From Pacificoceanicola sp048553275 (lineage in GTDB: Bacteria; Pseudomonadota; Alphaproteobacteria; Rhodobacterales; Rhodobacteraceae), in NCBI RefSeq assembly GCF_048553275.1, contig NZ_JBLZMW010000003.1, forward strand, positions 382,415 through 446,414: a stretch of 64,000 nt of DNA, written 5' to 3'. Each line of letters opens with the position of its first letter. The stretch's first letter is position 1. Of this stretch, positions 8,437-16,866 are shown piece by piece. Made by a program: the position numbers and the translations under genes. The notes under the pieces are model-generated. The model saw nothing but the letters and a program-made list of their open reading frames with translations. It did not search any database and was not told where the DNA came from.

Positions 8437-9666
8437 ATGACCGACATCACCCCTCCCACGGGCACCACCCCGCTGGCCCGGCGCGAGGCGCGGCTGGCCT
8501 GGGGGCTTCTGGCGCCGACGCTGATCAGCGTGGCGCTGGTGGTGATCCTGCCGCTGCTGGCGATCTTCTGGATTTCCTTCAAACCCATTGGCCTGTCCGA
8601 CCTGCGCCCCGCCGCCGCCGTGGTGCGCGAGAGCCTGCGCGGCTCGGATGCGGACATGCGGATCGAATACCGGGTGCGCAATTCCAGCCAGGACACGGAA
8701 GTGACCGGCGTGACGCTGCGCGATACCATTCCCGAGGGGCTGAGCCTTGGCGCTCTGCCCGGGGGCTGTACGCTCACCGGTCGCGATCTGTTTTGCGACA
8801 TCGGTGTGCTGGAGCCGGGCTACAACGAGCGGCTGCGCATTCCGGCAACTGCCGCCGATGCCGATGCCATGGAGGACGCCGCCGAGGGCAGCGCGCCGAC
8901 CGTAACCGGCACCTCGGACAGCATCCTGACCAACTTCGAATTCAGCCTGGAGAATTTCGCCCGCGTCTTTGACGGCGATGAATTCTGGGGTGTGCTGGGC
9001 GTGACGCTGTTCTACACGGTCTTTGGCACGGTGGGCGCGCTGCTGGTCGGGCTGTTTGCGGCGCTGCTGCTCGACAAGAGCTTCAAGGGCCAGGGCATCC
9101 TGCGCGGGCTTTACCTCTTTCCCTATGTGGCCCCGGTGATCGCGGTGGCCTTCTCGTGGCTGATCCTGTTCGATCCGTTCTCTGGCTCGGCCAATGCGCT
9201 GCTGATCCAGATGGGCGTGACCTCCGAGGCGATCAACTTCTTCGGGGAAAAGCCGCTGGCGCTGATCATGGTGACGGTCTTCGAGATCTGGCGCTACTTC
9301 CCGCTGTCGTTCCTGTTCATCCTCGCGCGGATGCAGAGCATCGACACGGATATGTATGAAGCGGCGGATATGGATGGCGCCTCGCCGTTCCAGAAGTTCT
9401 GGTACCTGTCGCTGCCGCAACTGCTTGGCATCCTGTCGGTGCTGTTCCTGCTGCGCTTCATCTGGACGTTCAACAAGTTCGACGACATCTTCCTGCTGAC
9501 CGGCGGCAATGCCGGGACGCGGACCCTGACGGTCAACGTCTATGAGCAGGCCTTCGCGGTGTCGAACATCGGCGCGGGCGCGGCGGTGGCGGTGGTGATC
9601 TTCTGCTGCCTGCTGCTGTTCTCCGTTTTCTTCTTCAAATACGTCAGCCGGGAGGAAGGGCTATGA
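8437..9666 (+). CDS. ABC sugar permease (MalF/AglF type) with periplasmic DUF11-like insert
   Basis: A 409-residue inner-membrane permease, against roughly 290-330 for AglF-like proteins. The first membrane segment is at about 20-46. Residues 55-168 are an inserted soluble domain in the first periplasmic loop, with DUF11-like wording (EYRVRNSSQDTEVTGVTLRD, then IPEGLSLGALPGGC) and two cysteines, Cys111 and Cys120, that could pair. The remaining membrane segments and the EAA loop (EAADMDGASPF) are normal. The ATG at 8437 follows GAAGGG by 8 bases. The insert could contact the binding protein or the sugar, as the unrelated MalF P2 loop does, but it sits in a different loop. Confidence 0.88.
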   Translation: MTDITPPTGTTPLARREARLAWGLLAPTLISVALVVILPLLAIFWISFKPIGLSDLRPAAAVVRESLRGSDADMRIEYRVRNSSQDTEVTGVTLRDTIPEGLSLGALPGGCTLTGRDLFCDIGVLEPGYNERLRIPATAADADAMEDAAEGSAPTVTGTSDSILTNFEFSLENFARVFDGDEFWGVLGVTLFYTVFGTVGALLVGLFAALLLDKSFKGQGILRGLYLFPYVAPVIAVAFSWLILFDPFSGSANALLIQMGVTSEAINFFGEKPLALIMVTVFEIWRYFPLSFLFILARMQSIDTDMYEAADMDGASPFQKFWYLSLPQLLGILSVLFLLRFIWTFNKFDDIFLLTGGNAGTRTLTVNVYEQAFAVSNIGAGAAVAVVIFCCLLLFSVFFFKYVSREEGL

Positions 9667-9698
9667 AGGATTTCGTCTGCCTGCGGCAGCCGACCGGC

Positions 9699-9764
9699 GC
9701 GGGCGCTGCGCGCCCGCGGGCGGGGCTCTGCCCCGGACCCCGAGGTATTTTTGGACCAAAGACG
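9699..9764 (+). repeat. REP-like intergenic hairpin element
   Basis: GCGGGCG-CTGCG-CGCCCGC (9699-9717) is followed by CGGGGC-TCT-GCCCCG (9721-9735) and then a T-rich tail, GAGGTATTTTTGG. From memory, closely similar elements recur between genes of Rhodobacteraceae. The core GGGGCTCTGCCCC recurs in this window at 63026-63038. The frame between the two permeases is otherwise empty. Confidence 0.55.
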
Positions 9765-9778
9765 CGGGGGGTGGCGCC

Positions 9779-10990
9779 ATGAGTTTCATGCGACAGGGCT
9801 ATGTGACCGCGCCGGTAATCGGTGTGCTTTGGGTCTTCGTGGCAGCGGTGACGGTGTCGGTGGCGATGAGTTTTGCCACCGGGGAGGCGTTTCGGCCTTC
9901 CCTGCTCTATTCGGTGATCGTCGGGGCGCCTCTGGGCGTGGCCTGCATCGGCGGGCGGTATCGTGTGATCATTCTTGCCGTCGGGTGCGCCGGGTTTGCG
10001 CTGTTGACGATGCTTGGCATCGGTCCGGTGCTGAGCGATGGCACGGGGATCCTGGCGCGGGCGCTCGCGGGGCTGCTGCTTGGCTTTGCGGTGTGCTGGC
10101 CGCTGCTGCATTTCCTCGATGAGGTGCACCCCGGCGCGATGACGCGGCATGTGTTCGAGGATGCGGTGATCCGGTTCCTCAACGGCTTTGGTTATGTCTT
10201 TTTTACCGCCATCGTCTTCATCCCGTTTTACGTGATGGTGATGACCAGCTTCAAGAACCAGTCGGAGCTGATCCAGAACCCGCTCGATTTCTCGCTGGAT
10301 CTTTCGCAGGGCTGGGGGCTGTTCCGCAGTTATGTGGAGCTGTTCGCGGACTTCAACTTCGGCACTTACCTGCTCAATTCGATGATCATTTCGGTGTTGA
10401 CGGTCTTCATCACCCTGCTGTTCAGTGTGCCGGGGGCCTATGCGGTGGCGCGGCTGCGGTTCAAGGGTCAGGCGGTGTTGTCGCGCTCCATCCTGCTGAT
10501 CTACATGGTGCCGATCATCGTTCTGGCGCTGCCGATCTACATCGCCTTTTCGATGACCGGGCTGCGCAATACCATCCTCGGGATCCTGCTGATCTATCCG
10601 GTCACGACGATCCCCGTGGCGCTTTACATGTTGCAGGGCTATTTCCGCGGCCTGCCCGCCGAGATCGAGGAAGCGGGCCTGATGGACGGCCTCAGTCGCC
10701 TTGCGGTGATCTGGAAGATCACCCTGCCGCTGTCGCTGCCTGCGCTGGCCTCCGTGAGCCTCTATGTCTTCATGATCGCATGGAACGAGTTCCTGCTCGC
10801 CTTCATGCTGCTGGACGATCCGGGCAAGTTCACCCTGACACGCGGCATCGCCAGCCTCAACTCCTCAGAAATTCCGAGACAACACCTGATGGCCGGGTCG
10901 GTCGTGGCGACCGTGCCGATCATGGTGATTTTCCTCGGACTTGAACGCTTCATGACCAAGGGCCTGACGGCCGGGTCCGTCAAAGGATAA
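9779..10990 (+). CDS. ABC sugar permease (MalG/AglG type) with N-terminal membrane extension
   Basis: A 403-residue permease, against about 280 for ordinary MalG-like proteins. The canonical part begins near residue 130 (DAVIRFLNGFGYVFFTAIVF) and has the EAA loop EIEEAGLMDGLSRLAVIWKI. The first 120 residues add about four hydrophobic segments (around 12-30, 42-56, 60-80 and 88-108) not usual for the family. It pairs with the enlarged first permease. The operon continues 5 bp after the stop with the hydrolase gene. The extension may be a second folding domain or interact with the partner's insert. Confidence 0.87.
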   Translation: MSFMRQGYVTAPVIGVLWVFVAAVTVSVAMSFATGEAFRPSLLYSVIVGAPLGVACIGGRYRVIILAVGCAGFALLTMLGIGPVLSDGTGILARALAGLLLGFAVCWPLLHFLDEVHPGAMTRHVFEDAVIRFLNGFGYVFFTAIVFIPFYVMVMTSFKNQSELIQNPLDFSLDLSQGWGLFRSYVELFADFNFGTYLLNSMIISVLTVFITLLFSVPGAYAVARLRFKGQAVLSRSILLIYMVPIIVLALPIYIAFSMTGLRNTILGILLIYPVTTIPVALYMLQGYFRGLPAEIEEAGLMDGLSRLAVIWKITLPLSLPALASVSLYVFMIAWNEFLLAFMLLDDPGKFTLTRGIASLNSSEIPRQHLMAGSVVATVPIMVIFLGLERFMTKGLTAGSVKG

Positions 10991-10995
10991 AACCG

Positions 10996-12261
10996 ATGAG
11001 CAAAGACAGCATCAGCATGGACGAACAGGCCCGCGCCATCCTGCGCGGCAACGACCGGGGCGGCTATACCGTGCCCACCGCCGGGCTCTATCCGTATCAA
11101 TGGAACTGGGACAGCGCCTTTGCGGCCTGGGGGTTTGCGCAGTTCGATCTGCCGCGCGCCTGGGCCGAGCTCACGACGCTGTTCTCCGGGCAGTGGCCGA
11201 GCGGGATGGTGCCACACATCCTGTTTCACAAACCCGATCCCGGCTATTTCCCCGGACCCGATGTCTGGGGCGCCGAAGACATCGGCCCGATCCCCAGCTC
11301 CGGCATCAGCCAGCCGCCGGTCGCGGCGAGCTTTGTGCGCGCGGTGTTCGACAAGGACCCGAAGCAAGGCGCAGAGCACCTCAAGGCGCTGTTCCCGAAG
11401 ATGGTCGACTGGCACCGCTGGTTCATGACATGGCGCAGCGACGGTGGCGCCATCTTCATCACCCACCCCTGGGAAGCGGGCCGGGACAATGCGCCGGACT
11501 GGGACGAGGCCATGGCCGCCATCGACCCCACAGGCGTCGGAGACTACACCCGCCGCGACACCACGCATGTCGATCCGGCCATGCGCCCGACCAAGGAAGA
11601 TTACGACCGCTATATCTGGCTGGTGCAGCGCGGGCGCAGGCTTGGCTGGGATGATGCGAAGCTGGCGCAGGACATGCCCTTCCGCGTGGCCGATCCGACG
11701 ATGACCTTCATCCTGCTGCGCGCCAACCGCGATCTTGCGGCGCTGGCCGATGTTCTGGGCGCGGATCGCAGCGAGATCGACGGCTGGACCGACACGTTGG
11801 AGGCAGGCGCGGCGCGGCTGCACAATGCGGACCTCGGCGGCTATGATGCGATCAACCTGAACAGCGGCAATCACACCGGGCATGTCTCCTGCGCGTCGTT
11901 CCTGTGCTGGTATGCCGGGATCGAGAGCCCGACGATGATGCGCGAGCTGAGCGTTGCCTTCGAGGATTGCAAATACCCGGTGCCGAGCCACAAGGCGGGT
12001 ACGGAGATCTTCAACCCCAAGCGCTACTGGCGCGGGCCGACATGGGCCATCCTGAACGCGCTGATCGCGCGCGGCCTGGCCGAGATGGGCCACACGGCGG
12101 AGGCGGCCCGGGTCCGCGATCTGACGCAGGCGCTGATCACCAGACATGGCTTTGCCGAGTATTTCGATCCGATGACAGGCGATCCCGCAGGGGGCGGGAC
12201 GTTCACGTGGACGGCGGCGGTCTGGCTGGCCTGGGCCTCGCCAAGTGCGGAGGCGGCGTAA
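10996..12261 (+). CDS. GH63-like glycoside hydrolase (glycosylglycerate/trehalose type)
   Basis: A 421-residue cytoplasmic (alpha/alpha)6-barrel hydrolase with no signal peptide. Clan GH-G wording is clear: WNWDSAFAAWG, GQWPSGMVPHI, then EAGRDNAPDWD, whose Asp164 is the likely general acid, then YWRGPTWAILNALI, and a C-terminal AEYFDPMTGDPAGGGTFTWT region where the base is expected. It is closest in feel to GH63 mannosylglycerate/glucosylglycerate hydrolases and to GH37 trehalases. It would split the imported glycoside. Its stop overlaps the next start by one base (TAATG), so it is translationally coupled to the importer ATPase. The substrate is inference. Confidence 0.8.
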   Translation: MSKDSISMDEQARAILRGNDRGGYTVPTAGLYPYQWNWDSAFAAWGFAQFDLPRAWAELTTLFSGQWPSGMVPHILFHKPDPGYFPGPDVWGAEDIGPIPSSGISQPPVAASFVRAVFDKDPKQGAEHLKALFPKMVDWHRWFMTWRSDGGAIFITHPWEAGRDNAPDWDEAMAAIDPTGVGDYTRRDTTHVDPAMRPTKEDYDRYIWLVQRGRRLGWDDAKLAQDMPFRVADPTMTFILLRANRDLAALADVLGADRSEIDGWTDTLEAGAARLHNADLGGYDAINLNSGNHTGHVSCASFLCWYAGIESPTMMRELSVAFEDCKYPVPSHKAGTEIFNPKRYWRGPTWAILNALIARGLAEMGHTAEAARVRDLTQALITRHGFAEYFDPMTGDPAGGGTFTWTAAVWLAWASPSAEAA

Positions 12262-13307
12262 TGGGCGCGATCAAACTCAACGCCGTCGAGAAGTGGTACG
12301 GCAGCGCGCAGGTGATCAAGGGCGTTGATCTGGAGATCACGGACGGCGAATTCGTGGTCTTCGTCGGCCCCTCGGGCTGTGGCAAGTCCACGCTGCTGCG
12401 CATGATCGGCGGTCTGGAGGACATCAGCCGGGGCTCGCTCGACATTGACGGGCGCGACGTGACAGCAGAGCCCCCGGCAAAGCGCGGGCTGGCCATGGTG
12501 TTCCAGAGCTACGCGCTCTACCCGCATATGTCGGTGCGCGACAACGTCGGCTTCAGCCTCAAGACCTCCGGCGTGCCGAAGGATGAAATCGCCCGCAAGG
12601 TGAATCACGCGGCGGAGGTGTTGCAGCTTGGCCCCTATCTGGACCGGCGGCCCAAGGACCTCTCGGGCGGACAGCGCCAGCGCGTCGCCATTGGCCGCTG
12701 CATCGTGCGCGATCCCACCGCCTTCCTCTTCGACGAGCCGCTGTCGAACCTCGACGCGGCGCTGCGGGTTGAGATGCGTTACGAGATCGCCAAACTGCAC
12801 CAATCGCTGAAATCGACGATGATCTACGTGACCCATGATCAGGTGGAGGCGATGACGCTGGCCGACCGGATCGTGGTGCTGGAATACGGCAAGATCGCGC
12901 AGGTCGGCACGCCGCGCGAACTCTATGAACGCCCCGCGAACCTCTTCGTGGCGCAATTCATCGGCAGCCCCAAGATGAACATCCTGCCCTGCAGCACCAA
13001 TGCGGGCGCCTATCATCTGGACGGCGGGCGCGGCGGTGCCTTTGCCGGGGACCGCGCGGCGCAGCATCTTGGCATCCGGCCCGAGCATATCGCGGTGGTC
13101 GCCCCCGGCGAGGGCCAGTGCGACGGGGTGGTCGACGTGATCGAATATCTCGGCGCGGACAGCTACCTTGTGATCGACTGCGGCCCCTTGGGCAAACTGA
13201 CGCAGCGCTCCAATGGCGACGTGACCCAGCGCCCCGGCGATACCGTCGGCCTTGCCTTCGAGCCGGACCGGCTGTCGTTCTTCGATCCCGATGGGCTGCG
13301 CGTCTGA
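12261..13307 (+). CDS. ABC transporter ATP-binding protein (MalK/UgpC type)
   Basis: A 348-residue ATPase that powers the importer. Walker A is GPSGCGKST at 36-44, the signature LSGGQRQRVAIGR follows, Walker B is FLFDEPLSNLDA and the H-loop is YVTHDQ; a TOBE-type regulatory domain fills about 240-348. The open frame extends upstream into the hydrolase gene, but the family start is the ATG at 12261, which shares its A with the hydrolase stop. This is the last gene before a strong terminator, so the operon is complete: regulator, binding protein, two permeases, hydrolase, ATPase. Confidence 0.93.
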   Translation: MGAIKLNAVEKWYGSAQVIKGVDLEITDGEFVVFVGPSGCGKSTLLRMIGGLEDISRGSLDIDGRDVTAEPPAKRGLAMVFQSYALYPHMSVRDNVGFSLKTSGVPKDEIARKVNHAAEVLQLGPYLDRRPKDLSGGQRQRVAIGRCIVRDPTAFLFDEPLSNLDAALRVEMRYEIAKLHQSLKSTMIYVTHDQVEAMTLADRIVVLEYGKIAQVGTPRELYERPANLFVAQFIGSPKMNILPCSTNAGAYHLDGGRGGAFAGDRAAQHLGIRPEHIAVVAPGEGQCDGVVDVIEYLGADSYLVIDCGPLGKLTQRSNGDVTQRPGDTVGLAFEPDRLSFFDPDGLRV

Positions 13308-13343
13308 CAGGCCGACAGCGGTCGCCGCACCCTGATCGCGCCG

Positions 13344-13374
13344 CGCGTCCGGGCAACCGCCCCGGGCGCGTTTT
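13344..13374 (+). terminator. Intrinsic terminator of the carbohydrate importer operon
   Basis: CGCGTCCGGG (13344-13353) pairs with CCCGGGCGCG (13361-13370) across a 7-base loop, with one G-U pair, followed by TTTT. It lies 37 bp after the ATPase stop. Confidence 0.8.
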
Positions 13375-13507
13375 CGCCATTTGACACGAAAACGGGCAGG
13401 ACATACCCCAGTCTGCCGCCGCGTGTCTTTCAAAATTAAATTGAAACTGCTCCCGGGCCTAATTTCTTGCCATTTGGGCGGGGCCTGCGCAGGGTTTCCG
13501 GATCAAA

Positions 13508-13553
13508 GCGGCCCGCCAGAGAGGCCGCCAAGACGGATAGTCTTAAAGAAGGG
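13508..13553 (+). promoter_or_regulatory. Structured 5' leader of the purine permease
   Basis: Two small hairpins precede the start codon: GCGGCC-9 nt-GGCCGC (13508-13528) and AAGAC-GGATA-GTCTT (13530-13544). The second abuts the ribosome site AAGAAGGG at 13546-13553, so the structure could gate translation. A riboswitch is possible, because xanthine-responsive leaders are known before purine permeases in alphaproteobacteria, but I cannot match a consensus by eye. Confidence 0.35.
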
Positions 13554-13560
13554 ACACGGG

Positions 13561-14922
13561 ATGGCTGACACCTCGATCGGGACCGCAGAACAACTGCGCG
13601 ATCCAAACTACACGCCGCCGCTGGCGAAGGCGGTGCCGCTCGGCATTCAGCACGTTCTGGCGATGTTCGTCTCCAACGTGACGCCGGCGATCATCATCGC
13701 CGGGGCGGCGGGTTTTGGCTTTGGCTCGGACGCGGGCGCGCAGGGCTTTCCGGACATGACCTACATGATCCAGATGTCCATGCTCCTGGCCGGGGTTGCA
13801 ACACTGTTCCAGACCATCGGCTTCGGCCCCGTGGGTGCGCGCCTGCCCATCGTGCAAGGCACCTCCTTTGCTTTCATCCCCGTGATGATCCCCGCCGTGG
13901 CCGGACAGGGCACCGCCGGGATGGCGGCGTTGATGACCGGTGTGGTGATCGGCGGGATCTTTCACTTCATGCTCGGCACGGTGATCGGCCGGTTCCGCTA
14001 TGCGCTGCCGCCGCTGGTGACCGGCCTGATCGTGCTGATGATCGGGCTTGCGCTGATCCAGGTGGGCATCCAGTACGCCGCGGGCGGTGTGCCGCTGATC
14101 GGAACGCCGGAATACGGCTCGCTCGCCATGTGGTTCCCGGCGCTGGTGGTGATCGCTGTGACATTGGCGCTGAAGTTCTTCACGCGCGGTTTTCTGAGCG
14201 TGGCGGCGGTGCTTGTCGGCATTCTGGTCGGCTATGTCGTGGCGCTGATGATGGGTCAGGTGAACCTGTCCAACATCTCCCGCGCGGCGCTTTTCGAGGT
14301 GCCCGTGCCGTTCAAATGGGGGTTTGACTTCGACATCGCGATCATCGTCGGCATGTGCTTCATGGCGGTGATTTCGGCCATCGAGACCGTCGGCGACACC
14401 TCCGGCATCACCAAGGGCGGCGCGGGCCGCGAGGCGACGGACAAGGAAATCGTCGGCGCGACCTATGCGGACGGGCTTGGCACCGCCATCGGCGGGCTGT
14501 TCGGCGGCCTGCCCAACACCTCGTTCAGCCAGAACGTCGGCCTGATCTCCATGACCGGCGTGATGAGCCGCCACGTGGTGACCATCGGCGCGCTGTTCCT
14601 GATCATCTGCGGCCTGATGCCGATCATCGGCGCGGCGATCCGCACGGTGCCGATCAACGTGCTCGGCGGCGGCGTGATCGTCATGTTCGGCATGGTCGCG
14701 GCCGCCGGTGTGAACATGCTGGCGGATGTGGCCTGGAACCGGCGCAACATGGTGATCTTTGCAATCTCGCTCTCGGTTGGCTTTGGCCTGCAGCTTGAGC
14801 CGGGCGCGCTGCAGCACCTGCCGCGCACCGCGCAGATCCTGCTGACCTCGGGGCTGCTGCCCGCCGCAGTCCTGTCGATCGTGCTGAACCTGGTGTTGCC
14901 GGAAGATCTCGACGCTGCGTGA
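13561..14922 (+). CDS. NCS2 nucleobase:cation symporter (xanthine/urate type)
   Basis: A 453-residue membrane protein with about 12-14 hydrophobic segments of the UraA/UapA fold. The NAT signature reads QNVGLISMTGV; the QN...TG form is typical of xanthine and urate carriers, whereas uracil carriers usually have EN...TR. It should import purines with a cation. The frame is open from 13381, but the ATG at 13561 follows AAGAAGGG by 7 bases and matches the family N terminus. It is a single-gene transcript flanked by terminators on both sides. Confidence 0.87.
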   Translation: MADTSIGTAEQLRDPNYTPPLAKAVPLGIQHVLAMFVSNVTPAIIIAGAAGFGFGSDAGAQGFPDMTYMIQMSMLLAGVATLFQTIGFGPVGARLPIVQGTSFAFIPVMIPAVAGQGTAGMAALMTGVVIGGIFHFMLGTVIGRFRYALPPLVTGLIVLMIGLALIQVGIQYAAGGVPLIGTPEYGSLAMWFPALVVIAVTLALKFFTRGFLSVAAVLVGILVGYVVALMMGQVNLSNISRAALFEVPVPFKWGFDFDIAIIVGMCFMAVISAIETVGDTSGITKGGAGREATDKEIVGATYADGLGTAIGGLFGGLPNTSFSQNVGLISMTGVMSRHVVTIGALFLIICGLMPIIGAAIRTVPINVLGGGVIVMFGMVAAAGVNMLADVAWNRRNMVIFAISLSVGFGLQLEPGALQHLPRTAQILLTSGLLPAAVLSIVLNLVLPEDLDAA

Positions 14923-14943
14923 TCAGGCCGACAGGACAAACAG

Positions 14944-14972
14944 AAACGGCGCCTCATGCGGGGCGCCGTTTT
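14944..14972. terminator. Bidirectional terminator between the purine permease and cobA
   Basis: AAACGGCGCC (14944-14953) pairs with GGCGCCGTTT (14962-14971) over an 8-base loop. On the plus strand TTTT follows; on the minus strand the arm runs into TTTCTGTTTG. It therefore serves both the permease and the convergent nitrate operon. Confidence 0.85.
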
Positions 14973-14993
14973 CATTTGCGGAGCGCGTTTGGC

Positions 14994-15896
14994 TCAGCCA
15001 GTGACCTGCGCAGCAGCCCGCGTGACCGCCGGGGCCTCCGGGGCCTCCGGGGTCTTTGGCCATGTGACCAAAACGATGGCACAGCCGGTCACCGCGTTCT
15101 CCGCGATCAGCGCGGGCAGGCCCGCAAGGGTGCCATGATGCGCGCGCTCTTCGGGTTTGGAGACCTCGACCGCCACGGAGACCGGCGCATCGGCGGGCAA
15201 GCCGCGCGCCATCAAGGCCGCCGCGATCCGCGCCGCCTGCCCCACGGACATGTAGAAGGCCGTCGTCGTGCCGGGGCCGCTCATCCGTGCCGAGGCGGGC
15301 AGCGGATCGCCCTTCTGCCCCATGCCAGTGGCCAGCACCAGAATATCGGCAATGCCGCGTTCGGTCAGGCTCTGGCCCATGCTGGCGGCGGCGGCGCAGA
15401 CCGCCGTGACGCCGGGAATGATCTCCACCGGAATGCCATGGGCGTTCGCCGCCGCGATCTCCTCGCCCGCGCGGCCAAAGACACCGGGATCGCCGGATTT
15501 CAGCCGCACCACGCGGCGGCCCGCTTGCGCCGCGTCGACAATCACCGCGTTGATGCGCTCCTGCGGCCAGGAATGATTGCCCACGTGTTTGCCGACAAAC
15601 ACCAGCTCCGCGCCGGGGCGGGCATAGGCCAGCACCGCGTCATCGACCAGCCGGTCATAAAAGACCACGTCAGCCTCGCCGATCCGCTGAACCGCGCGCA
15701 GGGTCAGCAGGTCCTTCGCCCCCGGTCCGGCCCCGATCAGCGCGATGCGGCCCTGTTTCGGGCCGCTCTCTGTCCCGGCCTTGGTGTCACGCCGGATCTG
15801 CGGCAGCCGCTCCACCGCGCCGCGCACAAAGCGCACAGCAAAGCCAAGGGCGCCCGTCGGGGCGACAGCGAGAGGCGGAAAGGTGAGTGTTTTCAT
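14994..15896 (-). CDS. cobA: Uroporphyrinogen-III C-methyltransferase (SUMT)
   Basis: A 300-residue enzyme that uses S-adenosylmethionine to methylate uroporphyrinogen III to precorrin-2, the first step toward siroheme. The tetrapyrrole-methylase core begins near residue 51 with IALIGAGPGAKDLLTLRA; VVRLKSGDPGVFGRAGEE is the second conserved block. About 50 extra residues precede the core. It is the last gene of the nitrate assimilation operon, where it would supply siroheme for NirB. AAGGACG lies 9 bases before the ATG, and the gene starts 13 bp after the upstream stop. cysG-type oxidase/ferrochelatase domains are absent. Confidence 0.92.
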   Translation of the reverse strand: MKTLTFPPLAVAPTGALGFAVRFVRGAVERLPQIRRDTKAGTESGPKQGRIALIGAGPGAKDLLTLRAVQRIGEADVVFYDRLVDDAVLAYARPGAELVFVGKHVGNHSWPQERINAVIVDAAQAGRRVVRLKSGDPGVFGRAGEEIAAANAHGIPVEIIPGVTAVCAAAASMGQSLTERGIADILVLATGMGQKGDPLPASARMSGPGTTTAFYMSVGQAARIAAALMARGLPADAPVSVAVEVSKPEERAHHGTLAGLPALIAENAVTGCAIVLVTWPKTPEAPEAPAVTRAAAQVTG

Positions 15897-15909
15897 CGGT
15901 CAGCGTCCT

Positions 15910-16866
15910 TCAGGCAGCACAGGCGCGATGTCGCGCGATCCAAAGCGTGTCAGTCAGGGCATCCGCATCCGCGTGCCCCAGCGTATCCAGAGCCAGCGCG
16001 GCGGTCCCCTTGACCACCGCCTCGGCAAAGTCGTCTTCGGTCTCGCCCGCCCACAGCGCCGAGAGGGCCCCGGCATCTCGCGCGCCGTCATCCATCCTGC
16101 GGGTCTCATCGCGCAGCATTGCCACCGTGCCCTCCCACGAAAGCCCGGCGCGCAGGCCGAACCCCGCGATGTCCTTGGCCGGATTGCGCTCGAACTCGCC
16201 GCCGCCACCCTTGATCACGCTCAGCCCCTGCCAGCCCAGAAGCCGCGCCGCATCCGCCTGCAACAGCCGGTAGGAGGGGTGAAACACGCCCTGCACGCTG
16301 GCGCGCGCCTCGCCTGGGTTCAGCATCCGGCACACCGTATTGATGCAGGACCGCAGCCCGAAGGTATCCCGCAGATCGAGCAGGCCGAACAAGGCAGGCG
16401 AGAGAGTCTCAAGCGGCAGGTAGGCGATGCCGTCCCGCTCCAGCAGTTGCGCAACCTCCTCCGCCTGCCCCGCCATGGCGATCCCCGCCGAGGCCAGACC
16501 GCCGCGCACCGCCGCGTCCTGCCCGTTCCAGCCGTGCAGCAGCACCCGGTGCCCGGCCCGCGCCACCAGCCGCGCCGAGAGCAGGAACCACGGCAGGCCG
16601 CGCGTGCGCCCGGCGGCATAGCTCGGCCAGTCGAGATCAACGGGCGGCAGCGGCGGCAGGCTGGCCTGTGCGCCAGCCGTGAAGCCCGCGATCTCCTGCG
16701 CCTCCTCGCCCTTCATCCGCAGCAGCATGAGCAAGGCGCCGACGGCCTCCGGCGCCGCTTGGCCCGAGAGCATCAGACGCATGGCATCCTGCGCCTCATC
16801 GAAGGTCAAGGAGCGCGACCGCCCCGGCCCGCGCCCGAGCGTGCGTACATGGTCGGACAGGCTCAT
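15910..16866 (-). CDS. TrpD2/YbiB-like phosphoribosyltransferase-fold protein
   Basis: A 318-residue protein with the fold of anthranilate phosphoribosyltransferase (EAQDAMRLMLSGQAAPEAVGALLMLLRMKGE at the N terminus, split here only for naming the helical domain; IKGGGGEFERNP near 225). Members of this TrpD2/YbiB group are reported to bind DNA rather than make tryptophan; here the phosphoribosyl-diphosphate site GTGGD is not recognisable. It overlaps the nasA stop by 4 bases (ATGA), so it is translated with nitrate reductase. Its role in the nitrate operon is unknown. Confidence 0.75.
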   Translation of the reverse strand: MSLSDHVRTLGRGPGRSRSLTFDEAQDAMRLMLSGQAAPEAVGALLMLLRMKGEEAQEIAGFTAGAQASLPPLPPVDLDWPSYAAGRTRGLPWFLLSARLVARAGHRVLLHGWNGQDAAVRGGLASAGIAMAGQAEEVAQLLERDGIAYLPLETLSPALFGLLDLRDTFGLRSCINTVCRMLNPGEARASVQGVFHPSYRLLQADAARLLGWQGLSVIKGGGGEFERNPAKDIAGFGLRAGLSWEGTVAMLRDETRRMDDGARDAGALSALWAGETEDDFAEAVVKGTAALALDTLGHADADALTDTLWIARHRACAA

